From the NCBI GenBank assembly GCA_023014335.1, contig JAECYW010000029.1, forward strand, positions 186,001-250,000: a DNA stretch of 64,000 bases, in the 5' to 3' direction. The notes below the pieces were generated by a model. The model was not told the DNA's origin and made no database searches. It saw nothing but the letters and a program-made list of their open reading frames with translations. The position numbers and the translations under genes are program-made. Source of the stretch: Galerina marginata (lineage: Eukaryota; Basidiomycota; Agaricomycetes; Agaricales; Galerinaceae). Shown here in pieces: positions 1-11,237 of the stretch. Each line of letters starts with the position of its first letter. The first letter of the stretch is position 1.

Positions 1-705
1 GGCAGGTGTAGGTGTAGATGCCACCAAGGCCGCCGTCCCTGCTATCTACCCCATACGCTGAAGATGCTCGGAATTCTTGCTCAGTGTAGGCGGCTCGAGG
101 ACGGCTGGAGGGAGTTGGACGACATCAGAATGGGGGTGCGCTGGGGTGTTGGCATTTCGAATTCGGGTGAGTTTAAGGTCATTTCCATCTCCATCTGGCT
201 CACTCGCAACCTCGCCCAGATGCCCATTCTCAACGACATCTGACACTTGCTCCACAGGGGCGGCACCAACAGAGGGACACAAGCGAGCCTGGCATGAGCA
301 ATGGAGAGGGCGGCTACGACCCCGCGTCTGACGAAGAGAACTGGCTGATATATGGAAGTGAGCACCAGCCTTACACGGGTACTCTGGTATCAAACAGCCT
401 TTTTCTTTTTTGTACATTGATTTATAAATGCAGCCTCAGCGGAAATCCGGACAAACGACATAAATGGTCCAGTTTGGCGGTTGGGGGAGTATTGGAGGTG
501 TGGTGAAAGCAATTGGGAGCTTGGACTCAATATGTCTAGACTACATAAGGAGATAAAAATGGATGGCAGTTCGTCGAAGAACGAATCTTGGATTTGCTTT
601 CTCTCGGGCGCCTTGAGATTTCAAAAGACAAGGTGTCTTGGCAATACCAGGCGCCTACCTTGCCTTGCATGGCGAAGAAAACTAGACAAGAGCAGGACGG
701 TATGA
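1..705 (+). CDS. Unrecognised multi-exon gene, 3' part, cut by left edge (left-arm copy)
   Basis: One frame stays open across plausible splices: a first exon ending at a GTGAGT donor near 161, an exon of about 258-355 between CCACAG and GTGAGC, and a last exon from about 442 (after ATGCAG) to the stop at 705. The peptide includes RLEDGWRELDDIRMG, then an acidic stretch (YDPASDEENW), then a basic tail. I do not recognise the family. The 5' part lies outside the window. The mirror copy at 30829-31533 continues past the arm end, so the gene probably starts further out. Coding status rests only on frame continuity through GT..AG introns. Confidence 0.45.
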
Positions 706-1282
706 GGCACCCAAGAGGACGAAAATGATAAAGAAACACACCCTCTAAGAGCAGAATCGGCGGCACGCCAATCATCCCCAGCCATATTTACCACCGTAGG
801 AGTGCTAATTCCCAGGCGCATAATAACGATGTCCCCGTTCCAACGACACCCAGGAACTGTCGATGCGACCGTTGGATTTAAGTGCAGAAGGCAGTGATTC
901 TTGAAAAATATTTGAAAACGATACCAACGGCCTGCCCATTGGACGGTTACAATAACGTCGTGAATATATGGCTGCGTTCTTCTTTCGGAGAAGACCTCTT
1001 CGACAACGGGGAATCGTTGGCGACCGGAAATTTTTGTTAAGACGGGAACAGAAATAGGATTGGCGCTGAAGACGCTGTACAGCCTTGCTCGCACAAAGGC
1101 ATACCTTGTCTATGAAGTAAGGTTGTAAGTAAACTGAACTTGAGAATATCAGGCAGAATAGTTACATTACGAGCAAGAGGAATTTGACAGCGTGAAGAAG
1201 GCATGCTTTGACAGTGGTCAGTGGTCTTGGTGGGGGTAGTGTCGACCTGCGTCCTCTTCCGCCCTTTATAGGGCGCTAACAT
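621..1282 (-). pseudogene. Unrecognised conserved fungal protein, frame-broken (left-arm copy)
   Basis: Two overlapping frames make one protein-like stretch: an N-terminal part (about 1282-1037) containing LPDILKFSLLTTLLHR, then a shifted frame (to about 720) containing VEEVFSERR and VQWAGRWYRFQIFFKN. The second half reads like a compact beta-rich domain with repeated aromatics. It resembles uncharacterised agaric proteins in style, but I cannot name a family. The frame change near 1090 means a short intron or a frameshift. Its 3' end overlaps the tail of the opposite-strand gene ending at 705. Confidence 0.4.
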
Positions 1283-1399
1283 ACTCCATCTGAAAGCTGA
1301 CTCCGAGTCCTCCTAGAGACAATATTGGGCGAGTGAACGAAACAAAGAAGGTCGTCGATGTCCCTGTAAGTGAGAAGGAGTAGTAATTGTGGGACGGTG

Positions 1400-2135
1400 G
1401 GCTGAATGATGGTGCAGTGAGCCGGCTGGTCGTTCAATGTATTCGACCCGTGCGTGGAATATTCGAGTCAATCAGTCCGCCTGGACTGCTGTGCATGGTT
1501 GACTCGACCATTATACCGCCTGTTCAATCCCAGAAGCGGAATCGTTATCGGGGCATTTACAGGGTCTTGCATCTATCTATTACTCCCATGGTGCCGTTCA
1601 AACTCTAGCCAGGGCTTGGGTCGGGTCGGGCTCCTGCCTTCGATAGCTAAATTCAACCTTTGGTCGGGAACTTGAAAACATCGGTCCGTTCGTGGGACCC
1701 GCTGATGATGAGCGGGTGAGTCGGGCATGAGTCAATTTCACTGTGGAGTGCGCGACTGACTCGACCAGGAATATCGCTGAGTACTGAAAACTCAACCAGT
1801 GATCACCGTAGCTCGTGATAGGACTGTATCTGCTTTCCTCGGGCGTGCCACTCCTTGAGATTTGGGCTAGGTTCGGCCCCCTCCTCCCTTGTTCCGTCCT
1901 GTTATTCCACAGCCCACGATCGTCGTAAATCCCGGAGCACCAAGGGTGCCTGGCGCCGTACTACCCGCCCGCGCACGAAGCAAAAAGTCGAAACAACTAT
2001 AAGCGCCGCCTGCTTCTACCTCGGCTGTTCCAATGCATGAGGGCCGCTGGGCATGCGAGTCAATTCGCCGTGGATGACGTGATGATGTGGGGAGTCGCGC
2101 TAGTCAGTAGTCCCTGGTGGTTGACTCGACCAACC
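1400..2135. repeat. TGACTCGACC-rich dyad repeats (left arm)
   Basis: The core TGACTCG/CGAGTCA recurs at 1464, 1500, 1758, 2059 (cgagtca) and 2121, with partial copies between. 1464-1506 is a nested dyad: CGAGTCAA outside with TTGACTCG, and CAGTCC (1473) with GGACTG (1483) inside. 1724-1772 and 2046-2131 are diverged copies of one unit that ends gactcgacca. The core resembles bZIP (Gcn4/AP-1) half-sites, but this may simply be decayed repeat DNA. No convincing gene lies here. Confidence 0.55.
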
Positions 2136-2323
2136 TTCTGCTCTGCAGTAACCCTTCCCTTGCAGCATTCCTTACTATCGCACGTCGAGAATCCTATAAA
2201 TGGACCACCGCATCCGCTCAGAGCCGTCGACGATTGACGGCATGTACCGCAATAACTTGGACAACCATATCAATCATGAAAGCGTGGAAATGGATCAGGT
2301 AGTTCAACAGCTAAACGAGGTAA

Positions 2324-2433
2324 GCCATCTTGTATCACCAGGAAGCCTTCAAGCCCTGTGAATCCAGCCCAGCTGGGCCACCAGCGCTTTTGAGCTCCGG
2401 AACAGCTAGGATTGGTTTGCCAGGTTTGGCGGG
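2324..2433 (-). other. PG-x-P / AGG exon cassette (left arm)
   Basis: On the minus strand the reading KPGKPILAVPELKSAGG continues to a GL...QGLKAS tail. This is one of at least eight diverged copies of the same exon-like peptide in the window (see findings). The product is unknown. Flanking sequence includes strings shared with copy C near 33.5 kb. Confidence 0.5.
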
Positions 2434-3292
2434 GCGTCATTGGGTTCCTCACAAGGGCTTTCAAGAAGCCCGTAGCGGGCGAGTAGCTGCAGCGACGAGG
2501 ATCGGATAAGGTGGATAAAGTCGGGGAATAGCCTTGCCCGGAAACCAATGTGCACACTGTCGATGAAAATTCCCCAACAATCACTGAAACTTAGTTGTAA
2601 TATCGGGAAATGAATCAGGAAAACAGACTCTTGGCGGAAACCGACGACTAACGCCGCGCAAGCGAATCGAGGTTGTTCTGGAGGATGCAGGATGGCAAGC
2701 CAAAGACTGTGGTACCCCCACCATTGTGACGCTGCGGGTGTGAAGGGCTTCGGAAACTTGGATGTTGGCAGAGTAGAGAGCAGCGAACAATCGCGCTACT
2801 CTTCTGCAAAAGATAGATCCTCCGACTTTGGCTGCAGACAGATATGATTGACATGGTCGACGTGGAAAAACCCCAGAGTGCGCAAAACGACGAGAAGCAT
2901 AAGTCGGTGATAAAATGACAATTATATGGCTCGAAAGCAGGTAGAAGGTAAGACAAGACGCTGGTGAAAGTCATGGAAGGCAAGGACAAAAAAACTATGA
3001 ACACGACTAACACCCCCAAAGACTGGGATGCATTCGTTCTTCTAACTGTCCCGCCCGCCGTTTAATATACGAAGACCAAATTCTTCGGGATTAACAATCG
3101 CCTCCCTTATTGCGCTGTTTGAACAAATCTGAACATGAAACCTAAATAAGACAACGAATAAAATGATAAAACAATCCTACCGTCAAACAGCAAAATCAGC
3201 CAGCCGCGCGTCATGGCTTCTCATACTCGTCGTGTACGTAAGGCTGTGTTTTTATACCGACAATCAGAAATCGCATGTGCTCGTTTTCCTTG

Positions 3293-6200
3293 TCATGATG
3301 GGGACGTATAACTAGTTTCAGGGGTCTTGACAGCAGTATCAATGAGACTTTCACGACCTGCCGTAGCATGGAAGAAGAATTCCTTGGGAGTCAGGCCGCG
3401 AAGATATGAATTCTCGACAAATCCAAGCGACTCTGGACTGAGGTCGTCTTTAGTGAAGTGCGGTAGGATGCGATGACGGAAGCCGAATGGGTTACGACGA
3501 CCTTCGGCAGACTGCTGTCCAACACAGACAGACATTTGCGAAATGTTGATGAATGAACCCTTTGAACCGGCAACCACCATCTGCTTTACATTGTTGTCCT
3601 CCTTGAAGTGCTTTTGAGCATATTGACCACACATGTCACGAGCCAAGTTGAGCTGCCGTTCCACCAAATTCTCAAAAGATTCGCGGATCGTCATACCAGA
3701 CACAGCTTTCATACAGTCATGAATAGCATCGTTAATCATCTGAGCCACGTTCGCCTTCCACGCGGCAATGTGTTGGGTGATGTATGACGTAGTTGCAGAG
3801 TCGGCAATAGTATCGCCAATGCTGAAGTCGTTATGGAAGAGCCAGAAATTATCGACCATCTGGATGCCAGTAAACAATTGGCAAGTGCCGTCGGGTCCCT
3901 TCTCACAGAACATGACAGGCACTAAACCACCCTGCGACGCTCCAACGGTCTTCTTCTCGACGATCCCAAATATCAGCTCGCCGTTCTCGATCAAAATACC
4001 GTCGTCAAAAATGGGAGTAAACGATTTTGGGTCTGGCGCACGGCGGATGTTGATACCACGGGGAATGGTCAAGTTGAGGATTTGCTTTCCTGCTCACAGA
4101 GGCTTCGGCTTGAGGACGGCAGAAATCAGAATGGCTCCGTGCCATTCAGGGACCCACAAAAGGATATTTTGCACTTGATTCCAGTTCAAGAAGGTTTCAC
4201 CAAGCGTGAACATTCAAATGCTGCAAAGAGTATCTTGCACAATACCCATGACGGGTTCGTTGGCTTGAGAGAAATAATCTGTGTTTTGCGGTTAGCAAGG
4301 CAGGACCCAACTTAAACATGCAGGCAAACCAACCTGTCTGGCAACCCATGCAATCTGGCTAAGTTCTTACACCGACAGGTTCAGGCAGAAAGCTATGGTG
4401 ACAATATTAGCAAAAGAAACAAAGTCACGAACCCCTGGACACTTACTGGAATAGGGCATAAGCTTGACGCAATGGCTCATCATACTCATCTTATGCAGAG
4501 GTTGACGGTTGAACAGTACAAAACTACAAAGGAGATTATGTAATATCCGGAGTCTCAAAAAAACTGCTTACTCTCCGTCCTTGAGGTGCCTTTCGACGAT
4601 CCAGTTATAACGAAGATTGGTTCGTTTGCTGGTGTCCCGAACTACATATCTTGCTCCTGGGTATGTCGTCGGGCCGTTTCCAACCAGCTCTTGGGGATAT
4701 GCGATGTTGTACGGTGTTACTGGAAAGGGGTTAGATCAAAGACTAGACCGAAGAATAAATAGAACGGTACCTCTCTCAGGATAAGTTAAGTTCATGGCTA
4801 TGGTCTCCGACACGCCAACTTCGTCCAGTTCCAAATTAGGATCGCCCATGGTGACCATTCGTGCTGAGAAATCCACACGTTTGCCCGTCACATTTCCACG
4901 CAAACGCCTTTCTTTGCCCTTTAGTTGGGCACGAATAGCCTTCACAGGTCGACCAGACTCTTACAGTGCCTGCGGAATACCAGCAATATTGTTGTCCATG
5001 TAAGTGGCAACGTGAAACTATGGGTATCCGTCAGCCAGGGCTAATGATAAGCCACTGCGATACTTACTTGCAGCAGTTGTTCAAATTCGATGATAACGTG
5101 GGCCGGAGCTCCTTCTTGCTCAGAGCGTCGGGCGTTTGCGGATGCCTTGATGATATCCCCAAGTTTGCACATCAAATCGTCCTCACTTTGCATGGCGCCA
5201 CCATCTACAGCGATACTGGGACAAACAGGAGGAGGAGGAACAGGCATGACAGTTAAAATCATCCATTCCTGTCTGGCGTACTCGTCTGAGAGGCCCAGGA
5301 GATGAAGATCATGATCCGACATCTTTTTCAAGACAGTGTAAGCCTCAGCCGGGTGATGAGCCTCTTATCAGGCTGCCACGACTTCCTGTATGAAGGTAAG
5401 TTGATACTATCCGGTAAAACGAAGACAATACTAACGTCATCGTCATCCTTCGTCTTCTTGTACTGCACGAAAAGCTTCAGGCCTTCCTTCCTGACCTGAA
5501 GGTGGACTGTGCCCACAGCCGCCTTCACCCTTTTTCGCCTCCTCAACCTCTGGATCCGCACCTTCTTCCTTGCGCTCGTCAGGCTCGCAAATCGTCTTCG
5601 TCTTATAATGAGCCCAAACAGCCGCCATCCGGTTCTTGGGATCACGGATATGACGAATCTTCTCCGCAAAATTCGGGTCCGACTTAGTACACGAAAACAT
5701 GAAGTGGAAAGACATAGAAAACAGAAGTCCAGGAGGGTTTCAAGTCGGATATGCAAATAAAAGCATCAGCATGAGGTGTCTACGGGATACAATATCTGAG
5801 GTAACAAATTCAACAATACAGGGGCAAGAGACATCGAGCAACAGTGCAGGGCCTTCTGACACGCATCCGGTACTGTGTCACAGTAAGAGCGGTTGGCCAA
5901 ATTCCATCTATACAATACATGACCCTTGACAGTACACGTATGTTTATTTTTTTTCCGCACTACTCGTTCAGCCCCCCATTTCACCACACAGCCTCGTGCC
6001 CAACCGTACGCCGCGACGGATGCAATGGGGTCGACACAGCGATCAAGCGACCGAAACACGGGCCACATGACCCCCCCGTCATGGGTGGAAGAATGCCTTC
6101 AATTGTCATTGTCAAGGGGTTTGGGATTCCCCATGGGATGTGGAGAGAGCCCCAGAAAATTGAGATGGTGGGGTGCGAAACAAGTAGAAACAATGCAACT

Positions 6201-6694
6201 CACGGTGTCGGCTTTCAGCTTTCCGCAATTGACACATATACTCTCCAAAATCTTCTTTACTTTCATGAGGAAACCTTTATAGCACACAATATCGATCAGT
6301 GCCCACTTGAGCAATTGCAGTAAGCAACACACCTGGATGGAACACAGGCCTCGCCAACTCGATATAACCAACATGACCAGGATATTCCGACATTCCTCGC
6401 TTGAAATTCCGGTCGATAGTGCCCAAACCTGGGTCCATCAGACCACCTGAGTAGCTTCGTCCATGTCCTCTGGATGTTTGATTTTGGCAACGGAGATGGC
6501 TTTCTATGAGTCAGAAAAGGCTGTTTGTAAGCATTTCTAGGGCCGTGATAAAATTCATAAAAGAAAACGCACGATCTCCTCCGGTGAAAGAATACCAAAC
6601 TGAACCTCTGGAAAGGGCTTAGATCAATGACTAGAACGAAGAACAAATAGAATAGTACCTCTCTCAGGATAAGTTAAGCTCATGACTATGGTCT
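3293..6694 (-). pseudogene. RPB1: RNA polymerase II largest subunit pseudogene, copy A (left arm)
   Basis: Minus-strand exons match the clamp head, active-site region, funnel and bridge-helix region of Rpb1: EVQFGILSPEEI, GLMDP...[51 protein letters not shown], then a 259-codon frame (3293-4072) with [13 protein letters not shown] and [17 protein letters not shown]. It is dead: TAA at 4961-4963 in the exon before GRPVKAIRA, a +1 frameshift in the GGCGH exon, loss of the exon carrying catalytic NADFDGD, loss of the CxxC zinc residues after IDRNFK, and truncation after AVKT. A copy of the TYPER exon end sits ahead of the first exon (6650-6694). About 0.5 kb is inserted after KADT. Introns are retained, so this is not a processed retrocopy. 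Confidence 0.93.
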
Positions 6695-8380
6695 TCGGTG
6701 AAGCAGCGTCTCAGCGACCAGCGGCGTCGTGATGGTGGGGGTATCGCAGACTTTAGCTGGCCATCCTGCTGCTTCAATATCGATTCGCTGGCGCGGGGTC
6801 AGACCTTGATTTCCGCTAAAAGTTCGAAAGATCTTGTTCTCCTCAATTCACCGTCATTGCCCGACATTCCAATTTTAGTTATTGTCGCGGTGTTGTCATC
6901 GACCTTCGCCTAATCTCCCTCGTCGCTGCTGCTACTGGTCGCATTGACTTCTCGAATGCCCTTGTGAGGAAGTCAATGACGCGGAGCATTTCCCCCCTGA
7001 AGGGACCTATGACTTCCCAGTCGCGATCGACGTAGTAGTACTTGCTGCAAAGCCCTGCGATTTCAGTCCACCAATGCCACCAGCGCCTTTGGGCTCCGGA
7101 ATAGCTAAGTTGGTTCACCAGGCTCGACCGGGGCAGACTTCTCGGCGTCCGAATTGACTTCCTCCACTAAGAATTTTGAGAAGCCGAAGCGGGGCTTCAC
7201 AAGTCGCTCGAGCGTCATTCAAATTGTAAGAAAACTTGATTCTAAGAAGTCGGAATACAGCAGCGTGCCAGCGATAGCGATTTGGCCCAGTCCGATGCAA
7301 AACCCAGTGGCGATACCGCGTGCACAACCTGGATGACAGAGGAATGAGCAGCGGGTGATCGCGCTACTCCTCTGCTAATTCTACGACTCCGATCTGGTCT
7401 TGAGGCAGTGAGGCGAGGTCGAGGGTTGAGCTTGACATGCTTGACATGCAAATCGTGATGTTTAACTCTGTTTGGCTTTCCAAACTCCCGGTTACCCGTC
7501 GGAGCTCTTCTTCTAGATCTGCGCGTCTTGACCACTCCTTTCGCCAGATGGTGCAAGCAAGTGGTTCTGCGTCGTTGTCTATTGGCTCTGAAGGGCCTGC
7601 TCCTTTCACCTTGGTGCGAGCTAGCAAAAAACCCCTCAGACTTCCCGTTACACATCCCATAGGCGAACCCAAATTATTGTCCTTACGCCGTAGGCCGATG
7701 ACGCGGTAAGTGGACTGTGTGCCTCTCAGCGTGCGCTTATTCATCTTCAAACAGGGCCTTACGACCACTTTGAACAAATTGCGCAGCGAGATTTGTCTGC
7801 AAAGCCCAAATTGTTAGTGCTCTCTATTCATTTTTTTCAAAACTCAACTAAGCTTCGAATGTCTCTGAATCAAGTGGTTATATGCGGCGCCTTCGTCGTT
7901 GAACTGCCATTGCGAGCAGTGCAGACTTCATTCTGGAGTTTCCAGAACGACGCTTAGTCCACCAACGCTGAGACGCTGCCGTAGATCTACCTATGGAGCC
8001 GGTTGAATCGCTAGCACGGAAACGTCGCTGTGGTCCTTCCCCCCATCTGGATTGACTACACTTTATGGACTCTCGATTTCTGCAATGCTCATTGCCGTTT
8101 GAACCCCTTCACTCTGGCTAACAACAGAACTTGGACTGCACTCGTATGGCCATTAGCCCGAGCACTTGGTTTCATGTTGTTCATTTCGAATTCCCAACAT
8201 GTCGCGTGCCCGCATGTGCTACCTCAACCTCCGACGTCATGCTGCCCAAGAGAGCGCTTTCGATCAAGCCTGGTGGACCTAACCTTGACCTAGCACATCC
8301 GGAGCCTCATGGTGCTGGTGGCTCAGGAAGGCTGGTTCCGCAGGGTCAGAAACCTCATGCATGCTGAATCTGATTCGCTG
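6695..8380. other. Mosaic of exon cassettes (left arm)
   Basis: No complete gene is visible. Recognisable pieces are: a clathrin-like fragment at 6990-7027 (+; FPPEGTYDFPVA); a PG-x-P cassette near 7045-7130 (-); a hydrophobic cassette at 7115-7370 (-), broken here but readable in copies at 51.4 and 61.5 kb as GIATGFCIGLGQIAIADTLL; an open frame at 7364-7777 (-) that begins in a sequence also reading AAQFVQSGRKALFEDE; and a second PG-x-P cassette at 8240-8365 (+; KPGGPNLDLAHPEPHGAGG). Copies occur at 35.7-37.18, 51.2-52.58 and (inverted) 60.72-61.9 kb, plus the mirror arm. Confidence 0.55.
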
Positions 8381-8895
8381 CAAATCGTCTCTTCAATGGC
8401 TTCCTCTTCCTCTACTACTGTTGGGTCGGCTATATCATACTAGACTGTCGTCATTGACGACGACCGTGCCATCGTGCCTTCCAGCAGTGACCGGCGTCTC
8501 TAATTCATCCTCTGCGAGTGGTCAACAGCAACTCTGATTCTTCGTCTCCCTGTCTGTGGTTACTCAGATCATCGACTCGGAGAGTCAAACTGTATCAACG
8601 GCAGTTGAATTTGGAGCAGTCGAATGCAACCTTCTGGGGAGGTTATCCAATTCGGAATATTCGCATTTGGTCATCCTTCCCACAGATACGTGGCTATAGG
8701 CTTAATATCTGCCTTCAGCAATTTGCCGCTTTGTGTGATGCAATTGACGAAGAAACTTACGTGCCGAAATTGCATCCCTGTCATATAACCTACCCAGCCG
8801 TTCTAAAGGTCTCACTCCGATCTCCTTGCCCTAGCTTCGAACGACATCCTAACGGAATCTGTGTTGGCTCACCCTCAACTGCTCAACCATAACTG

Positions 8896-9110
8896 ATGCC
8901 GCTTTGCAAATGTATCAGTCAAGGCTGTGGCCGTACACCAACTGTGGAAAGGACATCGATAAACGGACACTGGCGAAGCATATCATCCTCGACTACCGGC
9001 TTGCAGCGAAACAAACCCACAGGCTACAGCGACGTTCTACAGAAAACTGACAGTCTCGTAGCAACCTTCGTTTCGTCAATGTCCGTCGCTGACAACGCTT
9101 CGGGTCGAAT
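8896..9110 (+). pseudogene. CxC...C zinc-knuckle-like N-terminus (left arm)
   Basis: It begins MPLCKCISQGCGRTP; the copy at 53289 continues in frame as DKRTLEKHIILDYRL. A Met-x-x-Cys-x-Cys-x4-Cys...His start is common in basidiomycete DNA-transposon and transposon-associated proteins, so a transposon-derived fragment is plausible but unproved. This copy has a frame change after the cysteines relative to the 53.3-kb copy, and it runs directly into the ankyrin-family fragment at 9120. Confidence 0.4.
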
Positions 9111-9119
9111 CTTAGGAGA

Positions 9120-9285
9120 CTTTTCGAGGGCAATCGTGGACACGTTGACCTTTCAATCCATTTATTGGCCTTTTCGACATGTTGCCCAGAATTTCAATGT
9201 TTGGAAGTTAGTTGGAAGACCGACCACCGAATACCACGGCAAACACTTCATTATGCCTCCCCACCTCCGGAGACGATACTAGAGA
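9120..9285 (+). pseudogene. Ankyrin-family N-terminal fragment (left arm)
   Basis: Two frames together align with the intact minus-strand gene at 17826-19935. NPFIGLFDMLPR corresponds to DPFVGLFDVFAQ, and after a frameshift NVWKLVGRPTTEYHGKHFIMP corresponds to DIWKVIGRPFGEYHDEHFIMP. The fragment covers only this piece, is frameshifted and has no downstream exons, so it is a captured remnant. Confidence 0.7.
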
Positions 9286-9783
9286 CGATACTACCCCATT
9301 ACTTATTCAATGATTCTCTGCAGCGCCACCAGCGCTCGTCTCGAGTACCAAATGGAAGTTGACTACGTAACTTTTACCACTTCTCGCGTCGTCAAAATCT
9401 GATTAGAGACATGTAGCGAAGCCATATTGCTCCTGGACCCAACATGACAAGTGTAAACCGCGTAACAGAAATATGTAGTCTCTCTGTGATATATTCGGCA
9501 CGTCTGGGTGAAGACGGAATCAGAAACCCTCGCAGGCGGTCCAAGCTCTCTCTATTCTGTTGTTTTCCTTCATTTCTCCCTCCCAACTTTGGCATTTGTA
9601 TGTTTGCTACGGATAAAGAGGGGGTCGATACGCCGCGACTCTGTGAAGACCTCGCCGCCGAAGTGGAACGAGGCACAGCTTGTGATCAGCGTGTGTAGTG
9701 TGTAACCATTATTATATTGCTTATTCGAATTCTCTTCATCAGATCTACTATCAATCACTCCTCGCTGCTCGAGTCAAAACTAA

Positions 9784-10576
9784 CTACGCTGCTGACAACA
9801 CTCTCGTCTTGGTCCCCCCTTGGTGCTTCTCTTCACGTCGAAAATTCTCAGAAGCCGCCTTCAAATGGAGCTTCAGGATGGCCCGAACTGGCCAGTGCTC
9901 TTCGTACTTGTCAACGATTGGATGGTTTTGGGCAACCTGAGCTTTGGTAAATAACGCAGGAAGAAAGACAACAGCGCAAAAAAAGGAGACCATTTGGCAG
10001 ATGCTGTTGACCTTCGCAGAGTCTTGTTTGCTGTAGCTCTTGGTCCTATCTAACTGCATATCAGCCATCTTCTTTATAAGAGCCTGCCAAGGGAAAGTGT
10101 GTGTGTGAGTCGCAGTTATGGGTTAGAATGAAGTAAACGCTTACTGTGACTTTTCGTATTTCTTCCTTACCCCAGGCATTAAGGGCCTCGTCGATGCTGT
10201 ATCCGCCTGACTTTGGTCGCCCAGGTTCGCCGGAAGGCTTAGGAATCTTCTTCATTGAAGCGACCAACACTTGCTGTTCCGAATCGGAAGTTTCAGATAG
10301 TTCGGTTAATTCGGATTCGCCGTCGTCGGTGTGGTCGGTAGGATCGGAAACAGAAACGCCGTCGACTGAAGGAGTAAGTTCCCGGCTCAGTGGCGCTCCT
10401 TCACCCTCTTTCAGTCCTCTGGGTCCGAGGACGAAATGAGTCCTGGGTGTGATTACTGGAGGAGGCGGAATCGCATTAGGGGCGAAAGAGATTCGGTTGG
10501 TAATTAGTGGGCGGTGTCTAGAGATCATTGAAAGGATGCTGGATGTTCTGCCTTTCCGCGAGATTTCATTGACCAT
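9784..10576 (-). CDS. GEPGRP-GGY family protein (left-arm copy)
   Basis: Three exons read from Met at 10576. Exon 1 is Pro/Ser/Asp-rich and acidic (SELTELSETSDSE), then KKIPKPSGEPGRPKSGGY and a short helix. After a GTAAGC..GGCAG intron comes MADMQLDRTKSYSKQDS, and after a second intron VDKYEEHWPVRAILKLHLK and a stop at 9784. I recall this layout (acidic linker, GEPGRP-x-GGY, LD..K.YSKQ, WPV) from multi-copy uncharacterised Agaricomycete proteins; no biochemical role is known to me. It looks intact and is divergent from its mirror copy across the spacer. The SYSKQ part may be helical. Confidence 0.65.
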
Positions 10577-10997
10577 TTATGTTCCTGCGGAACCGCTGGG
10601 AAACAAAAACTACAGGGTTGTAAGCCGAGTCATGCATCGCCCGACCCGCTTGTCAGGGGCTACGATTCATCGGGATTGCCTGTTGGAGATGGTTGCAATT
10701 TGTTGAGTAAAGTCCCGCAATTCATAGTCTCACCCAAGGACGCCGGCCTCCGGGCCTTCAAACAGCACGGCTGTTTGGTTGGCCCGCGGAGCCCGAAAGC
10801 ACGGCGAGCCCCAATCAACGCCAACTACATCCTGCCCACGCCTGTGGACAAAGTCTCAAACTACACTTGATTTCTAGCGTGGAGGCACTGCCGCGAATCC
10901 TGTTAAGTACTCTCAGTGAATTGTTTTGTTAGTTTCGAATTTTCCTCTTCAACTTCCCTGTGGGCGGAGGTCGAGTAGCCGAAGGGATTGACGGAAT

Positions 10998-11237
10998 CTA
11001 ATGCCGGATTTCCGTGGCTGGTGGTTGTCTAGCGTTAGCGTACATCCTATTCAACACACCCACCACTTTCTGTAACTCGGCCAACATCTTGTGGAGTCGC
11101 TGATACGTCCCCATCGAGACATGCGCTTTCCGATTGTCGAGGACGCTGTTTCGGGTATCGCTTGACGCGTTCAGCGCCCTCGTCAGGGGCGGCTTGCGTG
11201 TACGACTTAGGATTCCCATGGTGTCGCGCAGAGTCAT
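10998..11237 (-). CDS. Small hypothetical ORF (left-arm copy)
   Basis: A 79-codon open frame starting MTLRDTMGILSRTRKPP, basic at the N-terminus and helical later (RLHKMLAELQKVVGVLNRMY). It lies upstream of and co-oriented with the GEPGRP gene in both arms and again at 42391-42630. It may be an upstream exon of that gene or a separate small gene. Asn replaces Asp (MYANAR against MYADAR) because of the 11036 transition. Its start lies next to the palindrome boundary. Confidence 0.4.
   Translation of the reverse strand: MTLRDTMGILSRTRKPPLTRALNASSDTRNSVLDNRKAHVSMGTYQRLHKMLAELQKVVGVLNRMYANARQPPATEIRH

Noticed and set aside
3768..4178. 136-codon plus-strand frame opposite RPB1 copy A (similar frames opposite the other copies)
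   Set aside because: It is the antisense shadow of the conserved RPB1 exon; the minus-strand reading matches Rpb1 throughout, and the plus reading has no recognisable motifs.
5844..6323. 159-codon plus-strand frame overlapping the 0.5-kb insertion in RPB1 copy A
   Set aside because: It crosses from inserted DNA into antisense RPB1 exons with no motif and no matching exon structure; treated as chance.
7437..7709. 90-codon plus-strand frame present in five mosaic copies
   Set aside because: Its recurrence follows from block duplication; it is antisense to the 7364-7777 frame, and neither strand shows a known domain, so I report only the mosaic.
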